This document shows positions 47,301-57,981 of a stretch of 64,000 bases of DNA, one piece after another (the stretch's first letter is position 1; each line of letters opens with the position of its first letter). Source of the DNA: Trichuris trichiura. Taxonomy: Eukaryota; Nematoda; Enoplea; Trichinellida; Trichuridae. The notes below the pieces were generated by a model, which saw only the letters and a program-made list of their open reading frames with translations, did no database searches and was not told the origin of the DNA. Where the stretch lies: the NCBI GenBank assembly GCA_037903355.1, contig JBAJFE010000042.1:1686001-1750000 (forward strand), given 5' to 3'. The position numbers were made by a program, and so were the translations under genes.

Positions 47301-47529
47301 AGGAGTTGAAGTCTTTTGTGCAAAATGTTCTCACGAGTAGCGGTTTTGCAAAAATTTTCCCATCGGGAGCGACGGAAGGAAATGTTTGAAAACCTACTAA
47401 CCTCCGACTATGCCACGTCTAACCTTCCAGCCAATCAGCGCGTTCAAAATTGACCAATCAGAATTGGGGGGCAGTAGCGGTCAGGAACGTTCACAGGGGG
47501 CGATGGAGGAAAAAGTTTGAGAACCTATG
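44370..47529 (+). mobile_element. hAT element, 3160 bp, with target duplication
   Basis: GTTTAAAG (44362-44369 and 47530-47537) is an 8-bp duplication with central TA. Inverted ends are CCTAGGTTCTCAAAGTGGGC and CATAGGTTCTCAAACTTTTT. The interior has a 5' non-coding region (44370-45300) containing GGTCAAGTGGGG and CCTAGCCTAAGC blocks, then the transposase. It is the parent type of the deleted element at 26453-27505. Confidence 0.9.
45313..46983 (+). pseudogene. SCAND3/ZBED5-type hAT transposase (degenerate)
   Basis: Pieces in order: BED finger remnant (CLICGSG, then VVVSNESVKPSRLHDHINRV after a shift), LIAKFGKPHNIGETLLLPVI, KIIGRIPLSNDTVQGRIDEM, FSLQLD followed by a stop (45772), then AVASDGAPSMVGCYRGF (catalytic Asp), VHCVLHRQHL (C..H motif), EVRWL followed by a stop (46234), KFNAMNLQLQGSDLNLIKTK, and the dimerisation block AFPLSYLADCGFSAVTRLLS. 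At least four stops and two or more shifts make it inactive. The full set of domains shows the element was once autonomous. Catalysis in relatives is cut-and-paste by a DDE RNase-H fold. Confidence 0.87.
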
Positions 47530-47880
47530 GTTTAAAGCGTCAGAAGGATTGTTTACTTGTAAACAACAACGGAGAGATATCTTAAATAAGCTGGGTTGAA
47601 ACAGGAATTATGATGTACCTGAGCTACTTATTCTACCATTAGGCACGCTGACGTATGGATCCTCTTACACGGGGTCTGAATAACATTATGTTTTACGGCG
47701 ATCATACATTAACGGCAGAGCTTTTATGATAATACTCTTTACAGCAGACAGAGTTCAAACTGGCTTTCAGGAGCGGCGTGCTTCCGTCTTTAGCTTGTGC
47801 AAGGAGTCCTTCTCAGTACTAAAATGAACGACCTCATACCCAGGAAAGAATAGAGTTCCGTTGGATCTCATTATTCGTTG

Positions 47881-48643
47881 TTACGGGCGAACTGAGGTCC
47901 TATTAGATGCAGAACGTAGCGCTTCCTCATCGTCACAATGTTTCTTCATTGCAGTAAAGTAGAATTCGAGCTTCTTTTGTTTCGCACGTGTACTTCTTTC
48001 ATACAGCAGCTGCTTATATGGCTCCAAACAAGCTCGGATACTTCTTGTGGTTTTCCCGATGCGTTCTGCATTACAATCATTGTCTTCGAGCCATTGTAAA
48101 CGCTGTTGAGTAGCTTCCAGGGTATCTGACAGCTCAGCAGTGGTCATTTGTTGCGGAGGAGACGGAGGAACTTCCTGATTTTCATCATCTTCTTCTGTTC
48201 CTTCTGCTTCCCCTGGCTACAGAAAGTTCCTGTAGCTCCTCGGTGGTCACCTTTTCTTTGACCAAGTTTTTAACTTCTGTAGGAAATGTTTGCGCGGTAT
48301 CGGCGTCCGCGCTTCCTGCTTCGCCACAGAGACGAACATTGTGAAAACTGTATCAATTCTTGAAACGGCAGAACCAACCACCCATAGCAGTAAATATTGG
48401 AATTTCAGTAGGATTTGTAGACCGTTTCTGAAGGTGCTCGTAAATGGTAACTGCTTTTTGTCTGATGTAGAAAAACGTTGTTCCTATTCTTTTCATCCTT
48501 TGAGTTTCGATCCAAATACTGAGTAGGTTTTCCATTTCTTCCAGTATCTTAGGCCTTGTTCCTATTGACGTCGCAATACTTGAACTGGTACCGCTGACGC
48601 AAGTCTGTTTAATTTTTTCTGCACTGCTCCTAATTGTCCGCAA
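47881..48643 (-). pseudogene. Tigger (TIGD1-like) transposase, DDE core deleted
   Basis: From 48643 the minus strand reads LEEMENLLSIWIETQRMKRI and FTAMGGWFCRFKN, the CENP-B-type DNA-binding part of Tigger transposases, then YSFHNVRLCGEAGSADAD. The DDE catalytic domain is missing, and the frame resumes in TTEELQEL and finally TTAELSDTLEATQQRLQWLE and DNDCNAERI, the known Tigger C-terminal tail. The N-terminus is truncated at the copy-2 junction. A stop and a shift are present. Confidence 0.8.
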
Positions 48644-49001
48644 GGTTGAACCTTTGCGTACTTTATGAGAATGTTGCCGGCATGAAGGTCCCGATGTTCG
48701 AACTTGTATTTTTTTCCAAAATACACAACGTTAACACCAGCTGTCGGACTAAATCTTCTGTGTGTTTGTTTTTAGTGTACTGAAAAAGAAATAAAACAAA
48801 TTTGCATTGCACAGTGAAGGAGCCCGTAAACTAACTTGAAATTTACCGAAAGTTACAGCATCGTGCTCTACGTAAATCAGCAGGTAGTGCTGACTGTCTT
48901 GCGCCTCATTGGGACGCTGTTTTTCCGTGCTATTTGTCATAGCAAAGGTATCCCAGGCCTCCTGCAATGGCCTGGGATATTTACCTTGCACACATCGAAC
49001 A
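48644..49001 (-). pseudogene. Haspin-like kinase exons, array copy 2
   Basis: Exon 1 (49001-48836, 166 nt, same length as in the other copies) encodes VRCVQGKYPRPLQEAWDTFA and QHYLLIYVEHDAVTFGKFQ; VRCVQGKYP is the closest of the three copies to the known haspin CVQGSYP. Exon 2 starts at 48779. A one-base loss in its A-run (seven instead of eight) shifts the frame just before the HRD motif, so HRDLHAGN is present only in another frame. The copy ends at 48644 at the junction with the Tigger relic. It is not functional. Confidence 0.72.
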
Positions 49002-49463
49002 CTAAAAGAAGAATGTTTCCATTAAGACTCAATGCAAATAGATGATATTGTAGTTGATATCTCGTTAGAACAAGTTCAATGATGACTTTCTGCTTCAAAC
49101 TTTTTTATACAGCTACAGTAGGTTATGCTGAGTCAAACTGATACGACTTAACTGTGCGTAGTTATCTTTCAGTGGTAAGGCGACGTTCTCTAACCGGTGC
49201 TACGCGCTCCTTACGACTATATGTGCAACGATGTTGAACGGATACGGTATTTATCCCGAAAAATTCCTATTGACAAGTATTAATAAAAGATAAATGTATA
49301 CAAGTTGTATTGTGATGACCCTTTGATGCTGTTTACACCTGTAACATTCAATTGATTTTCTTTTTTGTTAAACACAATCTCCTTATGTAGAGCAGTGTTA
49401 GAGAGCAGATAGCTGCCCATTTTTTTAAAATATGCTTTGCCATTACCTTTGCATAGTGAATAG

Positions 49464-49720
49464 CGAATGCAACTTCTTGGTACGGGACTGGGGATTTTCA
49501 TGTTAGGTTTCTTTTACGGAATGCTTGTCACGCTGAGAAGTTTTAATTTCAGTTTTTCCAGAGCTTTCGGCTGAAGCGCAACCTGTCTTCAGCGGTATTG
49601 AAAGTCGCTGAAGAAAATTTTTAATACCGTTGAAGACGCATCGCGTTTGACGCGAAAGTTCCGGAAAAACTGAAATTAAAATTTTTCAGCGTGACAAGCA
49701 TTCCGTAAACGAAACCTAAC
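49464..49720. mobile_element. Foldback Penelope-type element (older copy)
   Basis: The left end carries TTCTTGGTACGGGA. Arms from GTTAGGTTTC (49502) to GAAACCTAAC (49711-49720) are inverted repeats around about 49610. The hammerhead-like cores are decayed (GTTGAAGA...GCGAAAG). No convincing target duplication. Confidence 0.65.
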
Positions 49721-49749
49721 AGTCAATGGTGAAACTCAAAAAGGAAATA

Positions 49750-50488
49750 CAGTAGAACCTCCGCAGTTGACCACCACACTAAGTTGACCGAATTTTGACC
49801 ACTTGGTTGGTCCGCAAGTTAATAAGCGCAAGGACAACTCCTATACATTGACCACCTCCGTACGTGGGAAGCTGACCGATTCAACCGTGACCTGGTATAT
49901 AGACGCAATGCTGATTTTCACTCTGTAAGTTGACCATTTCAGTTTGCTCAGTGTCCTTCGCTAGCAGCTGTTAACAGTCATTGCCTCAATGTGCTATTAC
50001 TCAACGTAGCGAAGTTTTTCATCACCGTGCATTGGAGATTCCTGATAACAGAACCGGTTTCGCCGCTTTGAAGATGCTTTTTCCATGCTTGCCGGCGACG
50101 CTTGCGCGTTTCCTCAATTACATAAGCTCAAACGTATGCGTCGGCAGCATTCGCCCATTGAGCGAATGCTGCCGACGGAGGAAAACCTCCATAAGTGGGA
50201 TGCTGACCTCTTCAGCCGTGACGTGGTATATGGACGCAATGCTAGTTTGTTCACTGTAAGTTGACCAGTCTGTTCAATGGACAACTTAAGAACTACCGTA
50301 AGTTGAATAGATTGCAGTTGAACCATCCATCGTAAGTTGACCAGTCTGTTGAGTGGACAACTTACGGTGGTTCAATTGCAATCTATTCAGGTGAGCCACT
50401 TATACCCACAGGCACCTATGTTGACCAGCCCCTACGTTGACCAGTTTTCCCCAGTCCCTTGAGTGGTCAACTTATGGAAGTTCTACTG
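49750..50488. mobile_element. Pogo/Tigger-type MITE
   Basis: Starts CAGTAGAACCTCCGCAGTTG after a TA and ends with the inverted CAAC.TATGGAAGTTCTACTG. The interior repeats variants of AAGTTGACCA and GGTATAT.GACGCAATGCT, and carries a hairpin at 50132-50175. It has no coding sequence. The right flank continues as array sequence, but no TA remains there. Confidence 0.65.
50132..50175. repeat. Perfect 16-bp hairpin
   Basis: GTCGGCAGCATTCGC and its complement are separated by about 7 nt inside the pogo-type MITE, probably the tips of a collapsed inverted duplication. Confidence 0.7.
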
Positions 50489-50678
50489 CAGTTATATTTT
50501 CAAAAAAGTAGTTACCGACAGCGGGACACTACGATCTGCCATTAAAATACCGTTGAACCGTAGATATAAATCATTATAAAACGATGATGTTGAAAAATGT
50601 AAAAAGGTAGTCTTATTGACCAGAAGAGAGGGTGGCGCAGGTAAGTGCCCTGACAATACCAAAAAACCTGCTGTCTTT

Positions 50679-50953
50679 GAAAATGCGATGTTTTGGTACG
50701 GGACTGTATGTTTTCATAGTTCAGCGACTTTAATACGGTAGCTGTGTCCCGTTGGTAAGCACAAAAAGAAAAAAGAAAAAGAAAAAAGAACTTCCAGAGC
50801 TTTCGGGTCTGTCGCGACCCGTCGTCAGCGGTCAATATCATTGTCGCGGTCGAGATGGGTCGCGACAGACCCGAAAGCTCTGGAAGTTCTTTTTTCTTTT
50901 TCTTTTTTTTGTGCTTACCAACGGGACACAGCTACCGTATTAAAGTCGCTGAA
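50679..50953. mobile_element. Foldback Penelope-type element with 11-bp target duplication
   Basis: CTGCTGTCTTT flanks both sides (50668-50678 and 50954-50964); the empty site survives in array copy 1 near 41500. The left end TTTTGGTACGGGACTGTATG is the family terminus. The long palindrome spans 50725-50953, with arms that include TTTTTTCTTTTTC. One hammerhead-like core is intact in form (minus strand, 50828-50801: CTGACGA, stem, GAAA); in the other arm the CTGA is lost. Confidence 0.75.
50801..50828 (-). ncRNA. Hammerhead-ribozyme-like core
   Basis: Minus strand: CTGACGA, CGGGTCGC...AGACCC stem, GAAAGC. Confidence 0.45.
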
Positions 50954-51697
50954 CTGCTGTCTTTTATGCAAAACATGCACAACAGATTAATGCTTACCGT
51001 TAATGAGGCAAAATATAAGTACTAACCCAGTGTTTCCCAACCCTTTTGGAGCCAGGGCCCCCCGTCGTTCTCCCTAACGTAATTCTCCTGCTTCTGTTAT
51101 CCTCAGATGCGCCTACTGCGGTTACGTTGTCGTGAACTTGTGAAAGTAGTTCAAAACCTGAAACAGGCTGCAGAATGTAGAATTGGCTTCGCTGCCTACC
51201 GTGTATGCCAAAGAAAAAACAGTTAAGCTGGGCCGTCATTGAAAACCTTATTAACCTGCGGATCTTGTCAGCCGCAAGAAGGACCCCGTGGTTTGCGTTG
51301 TGAAAGTTGAGTGTGCAATCAATGGCTGGAAAACCTGGCGATGCGAAGTCAACGCTGAATTTCTTTTCTACACTAGAGCGAAATGGCTAGTAAGGAAGCC
51401 GGCTGCCATATACGGTAAAAGCTCCTTGAGGATATTCGAAGCCGTTAAAGCCTTTAATTCTTTAGTTGGCACTGAAGGCGTTCTTTTCGTATTGCTGGAC
51501 TTAAGCCGGCTAATTGCAGATCGGGGAGCCGTCAGAATACAAGCGCCGCATTGGGTTTCCTCTTCGTCAATTTTTGGGCTGTTAGCAATGGTAGCGCAAT
51601 ATGTAAGTCAGGCTGCGATGCTGTTCTCAAGGCTGCGCAACACTGAATCTAAATTCAATATTTCCTCGGAGGAAGACGACAGTCGCTTGATCTTACC

Positions 51698-53430
51698 TCA
51701 GTGCGACGACTGGGCATGGTGCAGTGCTACTAATTTATCCACGTCCGGCTCGAGAGCGGTCAGGAATAGTCTCAGGTCACCTCGCTTCACTATCTGTGGG
51801 CAGTTCCTTTTTTTTCTTTCGAGAAGGTCCGTTACCGCACTAAATCCGCGTTCGACCAAGTAGGACGACGGAAAAGGAATAGGGAACTTCTTAGCTACGT
51901 TCCATAGCCTGGGATACAGCTGTCTGATTTCCTGCTGCAGCCAGAAACTGGTACAGCCGCCCTTTATTTTTGGCTTCAGCTCCTCGTTGGCTTGCATCTC
52001 AATAAGCTCTTCCTGGTAAGCCGCTTCAACCCCGGCGAGGCTTGTAAACGGGTCCAGAACCCAGTCCGGTATCATCATGGACAATATATCTCTCTACTTT
52101 TCGCACGTGTCCTCATGAAGCATGCTGAGATGGTCACAGAAGGAGCGCGTGACATCGTCAGGGAGGCCACCGTTCTTCTTGAGGTCGTTAAGGTTAGAGA
52201 ATTGGCGGTACTCTCCGCGCCCCAGGTTCTGGCCGAAAATGGCAAGCTTGTCGATGAAAGCCTTTACAACCGTCTTGGTCTTAATCAGATTCAGTTGATC
52301 CCCTTGCAACTGCAAATTCATCTCGTTAAACTTTAAGTAGAGGTCCGACATGTAAGCTATGTCAGCTCTCGACTTCTCCAAGTTGTCCCGTAATTCCGTA
52401 TCTTCAGTTTTGAGAAACTGTACAACGGTATCAAAAAGGGCATAGAAGCGGCTCAAGCAGGCGCCCTTTGAAACCCAGCGTACCTCTGTGTGAAGCAGGA
52501 GCCGGTTAAAATCTTCGTCATTTTCTTCGCATAGTTGACTGAACAATCTCTCTCTCTCTCAAGGCACTGCTTTTGATTTTATTAACCGCGGTGATCACAT
52601 ACTGCAGCGAAAGGTGCAATCTGTCACTGAGCCGCTTCACCACTAGATGCTGCCGATGGATTACGCAGTGCACGGCCAGCAAATCCGGTACCCTTTCTTT
52701 CAGGTACGAAAGGAACTCGCGGTGGCGTCCAAGCATTGACGGAGCTCCATCCGTCGCGACAGCGAGTACGTTCGTTAGTGGTATCTCCTTCTCTTTAAAA
52801 AAGTCTTCTACAGTACGAAATATTGATTCTCCTCTACTGTCAGTCAGCAGTTCTCTTCCGAAGAGTAACTCTTGAACTAACTTGCCTTCCTTGATGAACC
52901 TAACATAGCCCAGCAGCAGCGCTTCGTTCTGTGGCAAAGTCGACTCATCCACCTGCAGAGAAAATTCCTCTGTTCTCAAGAGGTTGCAGAGCGTATTCTC
53001 CACATCAGCGCTCATTTCGTCAATACGTCGCTGCACCGTATTGTTGCTTAAGGGAATCTTTTTAATTATTTCAGTTGCGAGCATGCGCAACACAGTACGC
53101 AGCACTTCTGATACAGCCGGCAGTATCAGTTCTTCTCCGATGGCGAGCGGCTTTCCACATTCCGCTATTAAGAGGGAGACGTTATAGGACACGCGCAACC
53201 CGTCGATGTTTCGTCTTGATGCAGATGAAAACACCCCTGGCAATTTAGGCCGCTTTTGGAAGTTATCTCGAAGAGATTGGAAGTAAGAAAGGCCATTATT
53301 GGCCTTGCCCCGTGCATCGTTTCCAGCTGTTTTACTAATTTTGAGGGCTTCATCAGTTCAATTCGCAAAAGCCTTCTCACAGATCAAGCAAAACGGTTGT
53401 TGCAGATTCGAGGGTGACGGTATAAAGCCA
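51698..53430 (-). pseudogene. SCAND3/ZBED5-type hAT transposase (best-preserved copy)
   Basis: In order: BED zinc finger (PFCLICEKAF, then LMKPSKLVKQLETMHG after a frameshift at about 53360), GLRVSYNVSLLIAECGKPLA, IPLSNNTVQRRIDEMSADVE, FSLQVDESTLPQNEALLLGY (catalytic Asp), AVATDGAPSMLGRHREF (catalytic Asp), VHCVIHRQHL (C..H), NDEDFNRLLLHTEVRWVSKG, LQLQGDQLNLIKTKTVV, and the dimerisation block PFPSSYLVERGFSAVTDLLE. Three lesions only: the shift in the finger, an extra GA dinucleotide in a (GA)n run near 52550-52562, and an in-frame TAG at about 52094. The C-terminus is intact to the stop at 51698. It is the youngest of the hAT copies and recently inactivated. Confidence 0.9.
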
Positions 53431-53561
53431 TGTCTTAGATCTGCGACGTTATATTGCCTACACTTCTTTTTCGCTTCTGCCACCTGTAGAAATGTATGTC
53501 CGTTACTAACAAGTTCAGAGCCGAACAGTAGTACAGTGGTATTAAGAAATCAATTAACCAA

Positions 53562-53836
53562 CTTTAAATGTCCTTATTACGGATCTACTGTCCCGTTGAT
53601 ACGAACAGTAAACGATAACTGTCCTCCGGAGCCTTCGGGTCTGTCGCGACCCGTCGTCAGCGGTCAAGGTGTGTCAACATCACATCTGACACACATCTTG
53701 ACCGCTGACGACGGGTCGCGACAGACCCGAAAGCTCCGGAGGACAGTTATCGTTTATTGTTCGTATCAACGGGACAGTAGATCCGTAATAAAGACATTTA
53801 AACATGAAAACACATAGTCCCGCACCAAAACATCAC
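53562..53836. mobile_element. Foldback Penelope-type element with 13-bp target duplication
   Basis: ATCAATTAACCAA (53549-53561 and 53837-53849) flanks it. Arms are nearly perfect inverted copies around about 53685. The right end holds the inverted family terminus (CCGCACCAAAACATC), while the left arm is shorter, so one copy is 5'-truncated as in the head-to-head Penelope-like element. Cores: plus 53705-53732 (CTGACGA...GAAA), minus 53660-53632 (GAAG in place of GAAA). Confidence 0.78.
53705..53732 (+). ncRNA. Hammerhead-ribozyme-like core
   Basis: CTGACGA, CGGGTCGCGACAGACCCG stem-loop, AAAGCTCCGGAGG. The self-complementary CTCCGGAG follows. Confidence 0.45.
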
Positions 53837-53849
53837 ATCAATTAACCAA

Positions 53850-55615
53850 GCGCCACCTAAGCTCCCGCAGTAAGAACACAGGGGATTCCGGACTGGATGG
53901 CACTGTCCCTCTACGCTGGTCCTAGAAGCGGGAGCAATTCGCCTCCATGTGGCCACTCTGCTCTTTTCTGATTCTAGCGACGGACAAATAGACTTAAAAT
54001 AAGTCTATGAGGCATGGGGCTGCGACAAGTTGTTCTTGTACTCGCGCAGCAGACAACGGAAAGCGCGCGATAAAATTTTCTGCCCAGGTTTGCGGATATC
54101 CACTCTCTCCCCGGTGTTGTCGTGTCATGTTTGAGAAGGTAGGCTGGCTACCAAGATTCCGCACAATTTCAAGTTTAGAAATACTTCCGTTCACCAAGGT
54201 CTGATGGCAAACAATGCCCGCAGTTAAACGACGAATTCTCCGCGCCTGCCTGTTTTTTAGACATCAAACCAGTGAAGAGTGCGGGATACAAATGTTCAAC
54301 TTAGTATTGCTTCAAAAAAACCTACACCTCTCGTGCTAGGTCTATTTTCCTTGCTATTTTTGCGAGCCGCCAGGCAATGCATAAGGAAGGAAGGCAGACG
54401 GTCGTAGGATACTCCAACGGCTAAAGCAAACCGGTCGTGTATTCTCCTTTTTGCTGGTGAGCGCTACTGAACTTGTGGGTTTATCATTCGCTACTTAAAC
54501 ATAGGCGTGGTTAAACATAAGCAAACTAATCCTTTCCCGAAAAAGTTGACGAACAACCGGCGGATAATGCTAGTTCAAAGCCTAAGCACAGCAAAATGGG
54601 TGACGTCGTCGAGTGCTCTAACTTGGGTTAACACTTCTGCAACGGTAGGAAGGAAGGCCTGTGACGTTAACCTGTGCACCGACGTGAACGGCTTGCACTC
54701 ACCCACTCACCGTATCCTTTGGAATGGACAGCTACGCCGCCAGTCCTGACGGGTACAGGGGCTCAGCCTCCGCGATCTCTGACGGCTCCCAGCTGTGCAT
54801 TGCTCTCCTCATCCTCCCTCGCCTCTTCTCCTTGTTGGCTTTCACTGCCATCCTTCGGAAGACCAAATCCGCCCTTTTGGAGTGAAATAGCGCCGCAGGG
54901 AATACTGCTGTGCGATTTCCCGAAGATCGCTCTGCGTAGCGTCCGTTATAGGAGCTTATATGTTTGCTGCGTCTCGTCAGCAGTGCTTTCATGGCGATAG
55001 CGCGCAACAGTTGTCACATCGACACCTCCCACTTTGTCAATATCTCCCACTCAAGAGCCCATCCATGGGTTCGGTCCCATCATTTCATCTTTTTTATTTT
55101 ATGCGACGACGGAAGCGCCCCAAAAATGAAGCATAGGACTGTGACGCGTTAGATGTTGGAGTGCATTACTATTACGCGGGACGTAATTATAAAGAGGCAA
55201 CAGGAATGTAGAAACTAGGAGTCCCCGTGTAATAGATCCACGTCGCTGCCCACTTTCATATTTTGCTTTAGGCCTAGGTTGCTTAATGTCACATCAGCTA
55301 CATGGCGGAGTCGTCGATGAGGACAAAATGCCAAAGAATGTAGTCTTTCTTCGGTTCGTGCTTCGGCGCCCACAGGCTCCCAAGACATTCGGCAGGATTG
55401 TGCGGAGGACGACCGGAGATGAACCGGTCTTCGTTCTTCCACCTATGCTTAGGCCGCCCACATGCATTCTAGGTCAGAGCGAATACGCCCGCCGTGTAGA
55501 GCGGCTTCTCGGCTTGACTGTTGACACTTGTCGACAAGCGCTGTCCTTTGATGAGCCCAGGTTCAATGCATAAATAACGGCGAAATAGGTTACGCTGCGA
55601 AGGAACATCCTCACT
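53850..55615. other. Interior of the hAT element, function unknown
   Basis: About 1.8 kb upstream of the transposase. GC-rich frames exist on both strands (55007-54732 minus; 55286-55573 plus), but they are not recognisable. It could be 5' non-coding sequence of the element or captured DNA. Confidence 0.3.
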
Positions 55616-56970
55616 TTAGCGGGCAGGAAATGACTGCTCTTTTCGCCAGTCTCCTTCAGCTACCTGAAAGGCGAGATCAATCCAGTCCTGCGGGACTGAT
55701 TGCCAGGAACTCCCTAAGGCCCCGCTGAGCTCCCAGGGACCCCCTAAATCCCCAAGCCTTCCCAGGGCCCCCAAGGGACCTCTGGGACCCCAATTGGGAA
55801 TCACTGATATAAGTACTAACCACGTTTCAAAATCCAGCTTCTTTAGCTATACCTGCCACGATTCATGCTGTCGCTTACGGGATTGTTGCTGTTTAATCGG
55901 CGCCACGTAAGAGTAATAGATGCTTCCAATTGTACAGGAATTAATAAACGGAGGCTTACTGATGTTGCGCGGTCGTCGCACTGACTCTATGCGGTTTACG
56001 GCTGAAAGCTCCGTTTGTTAATTCGTGCACGATTAAAAGCGTTGGCTACTTTCATCCCATCCGAAAGAAACAACGGGAAAAGTAGTTGGTAACATCAAGC
56101 GCTTAGCATACATGCGTGAGACAAGGTGTGTAGCAATCGCAAACGAATATGCCCGAAAGCTACTCTTACTTTCCGCTACCCTACGAACACAAAGACGTGA
56201 ACTTACCCGAGGCAATATCGTCATCCCAGTCTGTCCACCAAAGTCTGTTCATTTTATACGACTCATACTTGAGGCATACACACACGAACAGACGACGGTA
56301 GACAAGCAAACGAACAGAGACAACTTCCAACGGACGTAGATTGTCAAACAACCGACTACAATACTGCAAGAAATGTACGCAGGTTCCTGCGCCCACTGAC
56401 TTTCTTGTTTGACTCCATACGCTAGAAACGCACTACGCTGCTAATTTAAAGCGTGCTACAGCTTATTCGTTTAATGAACGTGATACTATCATTGCTCTTT
56501 TGATTTCAGGTATGTTGGTTCGATATTACTAATGTTTCACGATCTAACCCAGTGTTTCTCATGGTGTGTCACGTGCCCCACCAGGGGGGCCCTTTTAAAA
56601 TTCAAGGAGACCCAATGCGCCATGGAGCACGTTGGGGGGGGGGGGACATGCCCACCTGGGCCGTCGTGTTGAGGTGCATCGGAAGGTGAGGTTTGTGGGT
56701 CAGATATTGTGCGTACTGGTTGAGATATCATTTCCTGCTGTGCGTAATGCTGGCTACCCCACAATCCACCACATGAACCAATGACCGCTCATGAAAATGA
56801 CCTTTCAGAAGACGCGACAGAAGGGATGGCATGTTTGTCATCGTGAGCTTTCCGCCGTAGGGTCGAGTAAGGGAAGCTTTCTGCTCAGAAGCATTGAGCG
56901 CAGAGCACATGATTCACATCGGAGAAAAGTTGCCCAAGTTATCAGAATGCGCCATAGTTATTGGGATATA

Positions 56971-57981
56971 CAGGCGGCCCTCGTTATCCGCGGATTCTAT
57001 ACAACGCGGTTTATCCGGCGTGAAATAGTGACGTCATCTTTTCACAAAAACATGCGCCCCGCTGGCTGGCATTATAGTTGCAGTAATGTCGTTGCCTGCC
57101 TGAGCAGCAGCGTGATCGTCTGCCCTGGAGCGAAAGACCGTTTCTGCCTACAACACTCTCTAACCGTGCACAATGCTAATGAGGCCTTGTCATTTTTCTG
57201 ATTGTTCGTTATTGCTTCGTGCGCATTGTCGAGCCTATTCGCCGTGCGCAAACATCAGTTTCTCTCCAGCATGGTAGGTCTGAACTTTCGCGTAGTTTAA
57301 CTGGTGTCGCATAGGAAGATGGCTTACAGAAGGCAAGTAACCGGTTCCTCTAGGGATAAGTGACAACGTAGCCTCCTCACTCTTCATGAGAAAGTAGAAG
57401 TCCTTGATCTTTTGAAAAGCGGATTGTCATTTGCCGAAGTGGGCCGCAGGATCGGGAAGAATGAATCAAGCATTCGTATGATAAAACGGAAGGAAGCTGA
57501 GATTCGAGGAAACGTGTACTTTGACCCTTCATTGGCGAAAAGAGCTGCTGTAGTTCGCAACAAAGTGCTCGTGAAAGCCGAGAAAGCGCTAAGCATTTGG
57601 ATAGAGGACATGTCGCGGAAGAATGTTCTCGTCGACGGGAAAGTTATTCGGGAGAAAGCGGTGAGCTTATAGTAGCACTTCTCTGGCGTGGTTGCAGAGA
57701 ACGAGAGAAAAAGGTTTACTGCTAGCAAAGGATGGCAAGCAAAATATGTGAAGGGTTTCAACCTCAAGAACTTAAAGATCAGTGGGGAAACGGCATCGGC
57801 TTATTTCGTAGCTGCATCGACGTTTCCGAAGAAATTCAAGCGGACAGAACGATATGCGCAGCTAGAATATAAGCTATTTAGCCTTTTTCATTGGGTAGCC
57901 TATATAACGCGGAATTCAACTTAACGCGATAAAATGCTCAAAATGTTGGACGAATTAACCGCGGATAACGAGGGCCATCTG
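56971..57981 (+). mobile_element. Tigger-type element, 1011 bp, DDE core deleted
   Basis: Perfect-looking ends CAGGCGGCCCTCGTTATCCG and CGGATAACGAGGGCCATCTG, with TA on both sides (56969-56970, 57982-57983). The sister hAT in array copy 1 has the empty site near 42731. The N-terminal transposase part remains and the catalytic domain is lost. Confidence 0.92.
57321..57924 (+). pseudogene. Tigger transposase, N-terminal fragment
   Basis: Begins at an ATG (57321) MAYRRQVTGSSRDK, a stop, then LTLHEKVEVLDLLKSGLSFA and EVGRRIGKNESSIRMIKRKE (psq-type helix-turn-helix), a second stop at 57670, and FTASKGWQAKYVKGFNLKNL with KISGETASA (CENP-B-type DNA-binding domain). The DDE domain that should follow is missing. 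It can bind DNA at most. Confidence 0.85.

Larger units (their letters stand above)
44264..48643 (-). mobile_element. Tigger-type element interrupted by a hAT, truncated at its 5' end
   Basis: It begins CAGTCAGTTCTCGTATAACG directly after a TA (44262-44263) inside the copy-1 hAT; TA is the Tigger/pogo target. A second hAT (44370-47529) sits inside it. The transposase relic on the minus strand at 48643-47881 completes it. The 5' end is cut at 48644 where array copy 2 starts, so its other terminus is gone. Confidence 0.65.
51028..55806 (-). mobile_element. hAT element, 4.8 kb, nearly complete
   Basis: Inverted ends are CAGTGTTTCCCAACC and CAGTGATTCCCAATTG. On both sides stands the 15-bp repeat ATATAAGTACTAACC (51013-51027 and 55807-55821), longer than the usual 8 bp; the last eight bases (TACTAACC) have a central TA. 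Transposase is on the minus strand; a foldback Penelope-type element (53562-53836) is inserted upstream of it. The 54000-55600 part is a long non-transposase stretch. Confidence 0.8.

Noticed and set aside
51288..51863. 191-codon plus-strand frame
   Set aside because: Its second half is antisense to the hAT transposase and the first half is element flank; no independent support.
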